Source: an uncultured Verrucomicrobiota bacterium
GTDB taxonomy: Bacteria > Verrucomicrobiota > Verrucomicrobiia > Limisphaerales > UBA9464
Reading direction: 5' to 3'
Assembly (NCBI GenBank): GCA_903910585.1
Contig: CAIWAH010000128.1
Span: 1-55,397 of the forward strand
DNA: 55,397 nt
Under the pieces are notes generated by a model that saw only the letters and a list, made by a program, of their open reading frames with translations, was not told the origin of the DNA and did no database searches. Shown in pieces: positions 48,215 to 55,397 of the stretch; positions within the stretch are counted from its first letter, which is position 1, and each line of letters opens with the position of its first letter. A program made the position numbers and the translations under genes.

Positions 48215-51200
48215 ATGGCTGAAATGGGCCGCGGTGAGGCGCCTCTGGACCAACTTCGGCGTAGCGGTCAACGTCCCCTGGTGGTCCGCACCGCCTACCT
48301 CCCCGTGGCCGTCCTGTTGGCACTTGCCGGGACGGGGCTGACCCAGGCGGCCGGGTTCCGGTTGATGTCCCCCAGAACGACCGCGATCACGGTTACCAAC
48401 GCGGTTCCCCCGGCGCGTTACCTCACGAATCAGATTTACCTCAATGGGTCCGGAATCACCCTCGCCGACTGGGATGGCGATGGCCAAACGGATGTGCTGG
48501 CTGGCGGCCTGGGCGGGGCCACGCGGATCTACCGCGGGCAAATGAAGCTGCGTTTCGCCGACGCCACCGCGTCCAGCCTCCCCGAACTGCCGCCCAATCT
48601 GGATGTGACCGGCACTTTGGGAAGCGACCTGAACGGCGACGGACGGGCGGATCTGGTCCTGAACACGGTGGCGCAGGGGTCGTGGATTTTCACCAATGCC
48701 GGCGCCGGTGTCCTCCGAAAGGCCGGCGAGGTGCTCAACCTGAACCGCGCCGGCATGTCCGTGGCGGCCGCCGATGTCGATGCGGATGGTGATCTCGACC
48801 TGTATCTCGCCAACTACCGGGCGGTCACGTTGCGCGACGAGCCGAACGGAAAATTCGGCATCAAGCAGGACGGGGGTCGGCCACGCATCGTTGCCTACAA
48901 TGGCCGTCCCACCAGCGAGCCGGATCTGGTGGGCCGGTTTTACCTCACGCCGACCGGACCCAAGGAGAACGGCCAGCCGGACGTGCTGCTGCTCAACGAT
49001 GGTCACGCAGGCTTCACGCCCGTGTCGTGGACGGACGGGTCCTTTGTGGATGACGAGGGCAAGTCCCTCGTTTCTGCGCCCTACGACTGGGGCCTCAGCG
49101 TGCTGTTCCGCGACCTCAACGGCGACGGCCGCCCGGACCTCTATGTCTGCAACGACTTCGAGTCGCCGGACCGGTTTTGGCTGAACGAAACCGTTCCCGG
49201 CGGGCCGGTGCGGTTCCGGGCGGCTTCAACTTGGGCGCTTCGCAACACCGCCGCCTTTGCCATGGGCGTGGATGCGGCCGATGTGAATCGCGACGGCCAC
49301 GACGACTTCCTCGCGCTCGACATGCTGAGCCGCGACCACCGGCAGCGGAACTATCAGGTGGATGCGCTGCCCACCAGCAGCCACCAGCCCGGCCTCTGGC
49401 AGGATCGCCCGCAGTTCTCGCACAACACGCTGTTCCTTGGCCGCGCCGACGGGACCTTTGCCGATGTCGGGCGCCTCGCGAGCGTCAGTGCCAGCGAGTG
49501 GGCGTGGACGCCCGTCTTCCTCGATGTGGATCTCGACGGCTGGGAAGACCTGCTGATCTCGAACGGCCACGAGATGGACATGATGGACGCCGACACGTCC
49601 ATGCGGGCGGAGCAGGCCAAGGCGAAGAAGGTGCTCGGCAACCGCGAGCTGCTGGAACTGCGCCGGATGTTCCGCCGTTTCGCACCGCCGAAGGCCGCGT
49701 TTCGCAATCTGGGCAACCTCGCCTTCGCCGATGTCAGCCGCGACTGGGGTTTCGCCACCGAGGCGGTGACACAGGGAATGGCCCTGGCGGATCTGGACGG
49801 TGACGGCGATCTCGATGTCGTGGCCAACAATCTCAACGACGCTCCGGCCATTTACGAGAACCTCGCCGTCGCGCCGCGGCTGCTGGTGCGGCTGAAGGGA
49901 GCGAAGGGCAACACGGCGGGCATCGGTGCACGCATCGTGGTGCGGGGCGGCCCGGTGCCCGAGCAGTCGCAGGTCATGATGGCCGGCGGCCGTTACCTCA
50001 GCAGCGACGAGCCGGTGCGCTGCTTCGCCGCGGGAGTGGCCAGGGAACTTTCGGTCGAAGTCCGCTGGCCGTCCGGCGCGGTCAGCCGGGTTGAACACGT
50101 CCGGCCCAACCAGACGCTGCTGGTTGAGGAAACCTCGGCTGCCGTGGCCACGCCCGCCACGCCGGCGAAAGCAGCTGAGTGGTTTGAGGACGTCAGCGAA
50201 CGCCTGGCGCACCAGCACACGGAATCCGCCTTTGACGATTTGGGCCGTCAGCCGCTGTTGACCCGGAACCTCAGCGAAGGCGGACCTGGAATAACGTGGG
50301 GCGATCTCAACGGTGACGGCGCAGACGATCTGCTGGTCGGTTCCGGCGCCGGTGGCACGCTCGCGGCCTTCCTCAACGATGGCACTGGGCGCTTCCAGCG
50401 GGCGACCAATGCTCCGTTGGCGCGGACCACCGCTCGGGACCAGGGCACCGTCTTGGTGCAATCCGGCGCGGTGCTCGCGGCGTTGAGCAACTACGAGGAC
50501 GGGCAGACCAATGGCGGCGCCCTGCGGTTGGTGGACCTCTCCCGGAATGTCAGCGGCGAAGTCCTCACCGGCCAAGCCGGCAACTTTGGGGCCGTGGCGG
50601 CGGCGGATGTGGATGGCGACGGCACTCTCGAACTGTTCCTCGGCGGTCGCGCTCTGGCCGGCCGTTATCCGGAGGCGACCCCGTCCCTGCTGGTCAAGCT
50701 GGTGGGTGGACGCTTCACGGTGCAACACCGGTTCGACCAAATTGGGGTGGTGAATGGCGCGGTGTTCTCGGACCTCGACGGTGATGGCCATCCGGAGCTG
50801 GTCGTCGCGGGCGATTGGGCGCCGGTGCGGGTCTTTCGGTTCCGCGAAGGCGGTGTCAGCGAAGTCACCGACACCCTCGGATTGGCCCCTACCACTGGTT
50901 GGTGGAACTCGGTGACGGTCGGTGATTTCGACGAGGACGGCCGCCCGGACCTCATCGCTGGGAATTGGGGCTGGAACGGATTTCCCGTTCCGCGCGCGCC
51001 GCTCGACGGACAGGAGCCGTGCCCGGCGAATCGCCGGCGGATCCGCTGGGGCGACCTCGATGGCAACGGCGTCACCGACCTGGTCGAATCCTACTTCGAT
51101 GCCGCCGGACGCGAGCTGCCGTATCGGAAGTTCGATGCGGCGGCGAACGCTTTGCCGTTCCTGCGGGAACGATTTGCGAACCGGGCGGACTACGGGGCGG

Positions 51201-51910
51201 CGACGCTCGGCGAGATTTACGGCGCTGCGCTCGGCCAATTGCCGGTTCGCGAGGCCGCCCGGTTTGGGACCACGGTGTTCCTGAATCGCGGCGGCCGGTT
51301 CGAGGCCCGCCGCCTGCCCGTGGAAGCGCAGTTCGCGCCGACGTTTGGCCTGGCGGTGGCGGACTTCGACGGCGACGGGCACGACGACGTGTTCCTCGCG
51401 CAGAACTTTTATGCCGTGAGTCCGGACGAAGCGCGGCAGGACGCCAGCCGTGGACTGCTGTTGCGCGGTGATGGCCGGGGCGGGTTCGCCGTCGTGGCCG
51501 AGGCCGGCGCCCACGTTTACGGCGATGGCCGGGGAGCGGGGGTCGCTGATTTCGATTCCGACGGCCGAGTTGATCTGGCCGTGGGGCAAAACGGCGGCCA
51601 GACGAAACTGTTCCGCAATGCCACCGCCGAGCCGGGGATTCGGGTGCGGCTCGCGGGCGCCGCGGAGAACCCCGAGGGAATCGGCGCCCAACTGCGGCTG
51701 TTCGCGGGCGATGCCGGCGGCCCGCTGCGGGAACTGCACCGGGGCGGTGGTTATTGGAGCGTGGACAGCCCGACGACGGTGTTGACGCACCCGGCCACGC
51801 CGACCGCGCTGGAAGTGAAATGGCCCGGCGGCACCGTGAGGCGCTACGCAATCCCGGCCGGAGCCAAACAGGTGACCGCCAAACCCGACGGCACTGCGGG
51901 GGTCCAATGA
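48215..51910 (+). CDS. Giant secreted FG-GAP/VCBS protein with two ASPIC/UnbV domains
   Basis: About 1231 residues. A signal segment (LPVAVLLALAGTGLTQAAG) is followed by many FG-GAP/VCBS calcium-loop repeats (DWDGDGQTDVLAGG, DLNGDGRADLVLN, DVDADGDLDLYLANYR, DLNGDGRPDLYVCNDF, DLDGDGDLDVVANN). ASPIC/UnbV domains lie near residues 560-640 (GIGARIVVRGGPVPEQSQVM, GGRYLSSDEP) and near 1150-1220 (GIGAQLRLFAG, GGGYWSVDSP). Such proteins form integrin-like propellers at the cell surface; ligands are unknown. ATG at 48215 is one choice; GTG at 48281 would start right at the signal peptide. It overlaps the next gene by ATGA and is its paralogue. Confidence 0.88.
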   Translation: MAEMGRGEAPLDQLRRSGQRPLVVRTAYLPVAVLLALAGTGLTQAAGFRLMSPRTTAITVTNAVPPARYLTNQIYLNGSGITLADWDGDGQTDVLAGGLGGATRIYRGQMKLRFADATASSLPELPPNLDVTGTLGSDLNGDGRADLVLNTVAQGSWIFTNAGAGVLRKAGEVLNLNRAGMSVAAADVDADGDLDLYLANYRAVTLRDEPNGKFGIKQDGGRPRIVAYNGRPTSEPDLVGRFYLTPTGPKENGQPDVLLLNDGHAGFTPVSWTDGSFVDDEGKSLVSAPYDWGLSVLFRDLNGDGRPDLYVCNDFESPDRFWLNETVPGGPVRFRAASTWALRNTAAFAMGVDAADVNRDGHDDFLALDMLSRDHRQRNYQVDALPTSSHQPGLWQDRPQFSHNTLFLGRADGTFADVGRLASVSASEWAWTPVFLDVDLDGWEDLLISNGHEMDMMDADTSMRAEQAKAKKVLGNRELLELRRMFRRFAPPKAAFRNLGNLAFADVSRDWGFATEAVTQGMALADLDGDGDLDVVANNLNDAPAIYENLAVAPRLLVRLKGAKGNTAGIGARIVVRGGPVPEQSQVMMAGGRYLSSDEPVRCFAAGVARELSVEVRWPSGAVSRVEHVRPNQTLLVEETSAAVATPATPAKAAEWFEDVSERLAHQHTESAFDDLGRQPLLTRNLSEGGPGITWGDLNGDGADDLLVGSGAGGTLAAFLNDGTGRFQRATNAPLARTTARDQGTVLVQSGAVLAALSNYEDGQTNGGALRLVDLSRNVSGEVLTGQAGNFGAVAAADVDGDGTLELFLGGRALAGRYPEATPSLLVKLVGGRFTVQHRFDQIGVVNGAVFSDLDGDGHPELVVAGDWAPVRVFRFREGGVSEVTDTLGLAPTTGWWNSVTVGDFDEDGRPDLIAGNWGWNGFPVPRAPLDGQEPCPANRRRIRWGDLDGNGVTDLVESYFDAAGRELPYRKFDAAANALPFLRERFANRADYGAATLGEIYGAALGQLPVREAARFGTTVFLNRGGRFEARRLPVEAQFAPTFGLAVADFDGDGHDDVFLAQNFYAVSPDEARQDASRGLLLRGDGRGGFAVVAEAGAHVYGDGRGAGVADFDSDGRVDLAVGQNGGQTKLFRNATAEPGIRVRLAGAAENPEGIGAQLRLFAGDAGGPLRELHRGGGYWSVDSPTTVLTHPATPTALEVKWPGGTVRRYAIPAGAKQVTAKPDGTAGVQ

Positions 51911-54900
51911 AGCACCGCAGTTCAGGCCAATCGGAACGGAAGCAGAAGTCCCAAGCCTTTGGATGGTGGGCGGTGTTCCTGCTGGGTGCGCTGGTGGCCA
52001 CCACCGCGGGGGCGGCCGTGATCCGGCCGCTGCCGGTTCCGAGCCAGGGACGCACGGGATTTGAACTGCTGGCACCGGCCACGACGGGGCTGGCCTTCAC
52101 GAACGTCGTTCCGGAAACGCGTCATCTCACCAACCAGATTTTCTTCAACGGTTCCGGCGTCACGTTCGGCGACGTGGACGGCGACGGGCGCTGTGATGTT
52201 TTTCTCGCGGGCATGGGCGGGGCGAGCGCTCTCTTCCGGAATCTCGGTGACTGGACGTTCACGAACGCCACCGCAACGGCGTTTCCCCCGGGCGCCCTGG
52301 CCGCGCTGGACGGAACGGGCACGGCCTTTGCCGACTTCAATGGGGATGGATCGCCGGACCTGGTGCTCAACACGCTCGGCCAGGGAACGCAGGTGTTTTT
52401 CAACGACGGCCGCGGGCGGTTTGCGCCGCGGTTTGCGCCGCTGAATCCCGGTCGCGGCGCCATGACCGCCACCGTGGCCGACGTGGACGGCGACGGCTGG
52501 CTCGACCTCTACGTGGCGAACTACCGCAAGGACGGCCTGATGGACCGGCCGAACGCACGGGTCATTTACAAGGTGGTTCGCGGCAAAACCGTGGTCGCGG
52601 CGCTCGACGGCCGGCCCACCACGGAACCGGACCTGACCAACCGCTTCGTGGTGAACGCGGCCGGCGGCATCGAGGAACAGGGCGAGGCGGACGCGCTGTT
52701 CCGCAACGTGGGCGGCACCAACCTGGTCGCGGTGCCGTGGACCGGGGGCGCGTTTGTGGATGAAGCGGGCAAACCGCTCGCGGAGCCGCCCTTCGACTGG
52801 GGCCTGACCGCGATGTTCCGGGGTGTGAACGGCGGTCGGCGGCCGGACCTGTATGTCTGCAATGACTTCGAGACGCCGGACCGGTGCTGGCTCAATGAAT
52901 CGAAGCCTGGCGAAATCCGGTTCCGTGCGGCTCCGGCCAATGCCTTTCGTCACACGAGCCGGTTTTCGATGGGACTCGACTTCGCGGATGTGAATCGCGA
53001 CGGGCGAGACGACCTCTTCACGCTCGACATGCCGAGCCGCGACCACGTCACGCGGCTTACACAGGTGGATGACCTGCCGACGAGTTTGGCGCTGCAGCGG
53101 TTCGATGTCCGTGCCCGGCCGCAGTTCGAGGCCAACATGCTGCAGCTCGCCCGCGGTGACGGCACCTTTGCGGAGGTGGCGGCGATGGCCGGATTGATCG
53201 CGGCGGACTGGGCCTGGTCTGCGGCTTTTCTCGACGTGGACCTCGACGGCTGGGAGGACCTGCTCATCACCAACGGTCAGGAACGCGCCGCCCGCGACGC
53301 TGATGTGGCCGCGGAACTGCGGCGGTTCCGCATGGGTGGGCGCCACACCGACGCGGAAATCTTCGCGCAACGAAAGAAGTTTCCCCGCCTCGCGCCGCCG
53401 AACCTGATCTTCCGCAACGAGGCGGACCGGGCGGACTATGGGAACGGCAACTGGGTGCCGCGCTTCCGCGAAGTGGGCGAGGAATGGGGCTTTGCCCTGC
53501 CGGGTGTTTCCCAGGCCTTCGCTTTCGGCGATCTGGATGGTGACGGCGACCTCGACGTGGTCGTGAACAACTTCAACACCTCCGCGGCGGTCTATCGCAA
53601 TCAGTCCGTCGCGCCGCGCCTCCGCGTGCGACTCAAGGGCAGCGGCGGCAATCTGCGCGGCGTCGGTGCGCAGGTGATTGTGCGGTCCACCGCGAAGCCG
53701 GAACGGCAATCGCAGGAGATCTCCGCGGGCGGGCGTTACCTGAGCGGCGATGAACCGGCGCGGACCTTCGCCGCCAAGTCGCCAATGAATGTCGAGGTGT
53801 TCTGGCCCAACGGGAAATTTTCCGGCGTGACGGATGTGCCGGTGAACAGCGAGATCACGCTGGGAGAGGATGAGACCGGCGACGTGGAGGGAGATTCCGT
53901 TGTGGTGACCTCGGCGCACCGGCCGGTGGCGCACGCCAGTGTGGTGGAAGTGCCCAGTGGGACGGCTCTGCCCGAGGATGCCGCCCGCCAGCCGCTGGCC
54001 CCGCGGCGTCTGGGCGCACTGGGCGGCGGACTGGCCGCGGCCGATTTCAACCAGGATGGACGCGATGAACTGATCGTCCCGGCCGGAGCGGGCGGGGCGC
54101 TGTCGGTCCTGACCCGGCGCGATGGTCGCTGGGTCGCCCTCACCAATGTTCCCGCGTTGCGCACGCAGACCGGTGTGCTGCCGTTGGGCCGCGAACTGCT
54201 CGTCGCGGAATCCAATTTTACCGATCCCTCGTCCACTGCCCCCGCGGTGCGGACTTTGAGCGGAGCAGAAGTGATTCCGGCCTTGCCGGACACCGTCGGG
54301 CCGATGGCGCTCGCCGACGTGGACCTCGACGGCAAACTGGAACTCTTCGTGGGCGGCCGGATGATTCCCGGGCGTTGGCCCGCACCGGCCACCTCACGGC
54401 TCTACCGAAAAGGCGCGACCGGCTGGTCGCTGGCGCAGGAGTTTCCGGCCGTGGGCATGGTAAGCGGAGCGGTGTTCACCGACCTCGACGACGATGGCGA
54501 TCCGGATCTGGTGCTGGCCTGCGAGGCCGGTCCGCTGCGCTGTTTCCGCAATGAGGCCGGCCAGTTCGGCGAATGGAACTGGGCCGTCAGCATGATGCAG
54601 AACCCCGCGCTGGAACGGCGCTTTCCCCGGCTCTCCGAACTCCGCGGGTTCTGGAACAGCGTCGCCGCCGGCGACTTCGACGGCGATGGCAAGATGGACC
54701 TGGTGGCGGGGAACTGGGGCGAGAACTCCGGCTACGAACTCTACCGTGAAACGGCCGCGCGCGGCCGGGCGGACGCGGTGCCGCTGGTGCTGGCGCATGG
54801 CCAGCTGGATGACGATGCGGCTTACGATGTGCTCGAAGCCTACGGAAGCGGCGACGCGCTCCGGCCGGTGCGTTCGCTGGGGCAGCTCAATTCGGCCCTG

Positions 54901-55397
54901 CCGTGGCTGGCGAACAGCTTCCCGACCCACCGGTCGTTTGCGCAGACGAATCTGGCCGGCATTCTGGGCGCGCGGCTGGGAAAGGCTTCGATGATCGAGC
55001 TCAACTGGCTGGCCTCGGTGGTCATGCTCAATCGCGGCGAACGGTTCGACGTGCAGCCGCTCCCGGACGTGGCCCAGTTGGCTCCGGTCTTCGGCCTGGC
55101 GGTGACCGATTTCGACGGGGACGATCAGGCCGATGTGGTGCTCACGCAGAACTTTTACGGCGAGCAGTTCGGCATGACCCGGCAGGATGCGGGCCGGACC
55201 CTTCTGCTGCGGGGTAACGGCCGCGGACGCTTTGCGGAGGAGAAGGTGCTCGGCTCGCGCGACGAATTCGCCGGGGAAGGCCGGGGTGTCGCGGTGGGCG
55301 ACTTTTGGGACGCCTCCCTGACCCTCGCGGTATCCCAGGTGCATGGTCCGTTGCGGATTCTGGACTACGGCCCGATGTCCTCCCGGCACCGGGTGCG
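51907..55397 (+). CDS. Giant FG-GAP/VCBS and ASPIC/UnbV protein, paralogue, cut by window end
   Basis: Over 1163 codons, open to the window's end. It starts MKHRSSGQSERKQKSQAFGW with a hydrophobic helix (AVFLLGALVATTAGAAV) that could be a signal anchor. The layout matches the preceding gene: THLTNQI-like start (RHLTNQIFFNGSG), FG-GAP loops (DVDGDGRCDVFLAG, DFNGDGSPDLVLN, DVDGDGWLDLYVANYR), then ASPIC/UnbV (GVGAQVIVRSTAKPERQSQE, GGRYLSGDEP). Start codon overlaps the previous stop (ATGA), so the two are translationally coupled. Tandem duplication is the likely origin. The second ASPIC/UnbV domain is probably beyond the window. Confidence 0.9.
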   Translation, partial: MKHRSSGQSERKQKSQAFGWWAVFLLGALVATTAGAAVIRPLPVPSQGRTGFELLAPATTGLAFTNVVPETRHLTNQIFFNGSGVTFGDVDGDGRCDVFLAGMGGASALFRNLGDWTFTNATATAFPPGALAALDGTGTAFADFNGDGSPDLVLNTLGQGTQVFFNDGRGRFAPRFAPLNPGRGAMTATVADVDGDGWLDLYVANYRKDGLMDRPNARVIYKVVRGKTVVAALDGRPTTEPDLTNRFVVNAAGGIEEQGEADALFRNVGGTNLVAVPWTGGAFVDEAGKPLAEPPFDWGLTAMFRGVNGGRRPDLYVCNDFETPDRCWLNESKPGEIRFRAAPANAFRHTSRFSMGLDFADVNRDGRDDLFTLDMPSRDHVTRLTQVDDLPTSLALQRFDVRARPQFEANMLQLARGDGTFAEVAAMAGLIAADWAWSAAFLDVDLDGWEDLLITNGQERAARDADVAAELRRFRMGGRHTDAEIFAQRKKFPRLAPPNLIFRNEADRADYGNGNWVPRFREVGEEWGFALPGVSQAFAFGDLDGDGDLDVVVNNFNTSAAVYRNQSVAPRLRVRLKGSGGNLRGVGAQVIVRSTAKPERQSQEISAGGRYLSGDEPARTFAAKSPMNVEVFWPNGKFSGVTDVPVNSEITLGEDETGDVEGDSVVVTSAHRPVAHASVVEVPSGTALPEDAARQPLAPRRLGALGGGLAAADFNQDGRDELIVPAGAGGALSVLTRRDGRWVALTNVPALRTQTGVLPLGRELLVAESNFTDPSSTAPAVRTLSGAEVIPALPDTVGPMALADVDLDGKLELFVGGRMIPGRWPAPATSRLYRKGATGWSLAQEFPAVGMVSGAVFTDLDDDGDPDLVLACEAGPLRCFRNEAGQFGEWNWAVSMMQNPALERRFPRLSELRGFWNSVAAGDFDGDGKMDLVAGNWGENSGYELYRETAARGRADAVPLVLAHGQLDDDAAYDVLEAYGSGDALRPVRSLGQLNSALPWLANSFPTHRSFAQTNLAGILGARLGKASMIELNWLASVVMLNRGERFDVQPLPDVAQLAPVFGLAVTDFDGDDQADVVLTQNFYGEQFGMTRQDAGRTLLLRGNGRGRFAEEKVLGSRDEFAGEGRGVAVGDFWDASLTLAVSQVHGPLRILDYGPMSSRHRV

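Noticed and set aside
49226..53934. Very long minus-strand frames (949 and 670 codons)
   Set aside because: Antisense to the two FG-GAP genes. The repeated Asp-Gly loops remove stop codons on the other strand, which explains their length.
1..55397. CRISPR arrays, insertion sequences, prophage or defence systems
   Set aside because: No regularly spaced direct repeats, transposase, integrase or known defence genes were seen.

Overview
The window looks like chromosomal DNA of a Verrucomicrobiota bacterium, probably of the Pedosphaera/Limisphaerales type, from a metagenome or draft assembly. This is inferred from gene content: a formylglycine sulfatase, a DUF1552 Tat protein, DUF1080 and DUF6807 proteins, a Gfo/Idh/MocA oxidoreductase with a Tat signal, a pseudopilin with a C-terminal DGH motif, giant ASPIC/UnbV FG-GAP proteins and high-GC coding sequence. 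No rRNA or other marker gene is present to fix the lineage. The first 20 bases are Illumina adapter, so the left end is a contig end. The right end cuts through an open gene.

Layout. 0-10 kb: a LolCDE-like ABC exporter (ATPase, then a giant FtsX-type permease, split by a block of palindromic repeats), folC, an acyltransferase-3 membrane protein and an RND/MMPL exporter. 10-23 kb: catabolic and secreted-protein genes (sulfatase, UspA, a DUF6807 / small membrane protein / MocA group, DUF1552, MOSC, and a sugar epimerase-DUF1080-large secreted protein group). 22.4-26.2 kb: a pseudopilin gene preceded by a structured leader with a strong terminator-like hairpin; mnmG; and a small two-helix membrane protein whose N-terminus has the LGRGLxxLL peptide that ParB proteins use to contact ParA. 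Two perfect 16-bp parS sites lie here, one inside mnmG in a lineage-specific insert and one just upstream of it, which places this stretch in an origin-proximal, ParABS-bound domain.

26-30.5 kb: a secreted protein with a PPDK-type ATP-grasp domain, then mtnP. 30.5-42 kb: two paralogous polysaccharide secretion modules, each ordered outer-membrane barrel, Wza-like export protein, BY-kinase. They are separated by a plus-strand gntK-cinA-pgsA cluster and have no glycosyltransferases nearby. 42-46 kb: a translationally coupled ABC exporter / small secreted protein / matrixin metalloprotease operon and tRNA-Ser(GGA). 46-55 kb: an acyl-CoA ligase and two tandem, overlapping paralogous ASPIC/UnbV proteins of more than 1100 residues.

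Most long ORFs antisense to these genes are GC-rich shadows and are omitted. The best candidates for something undescribed are the membrane protein with a ParB-like N-terminus beside the parS sites, and the switch-like leader upstream of the pseudopilin gene.
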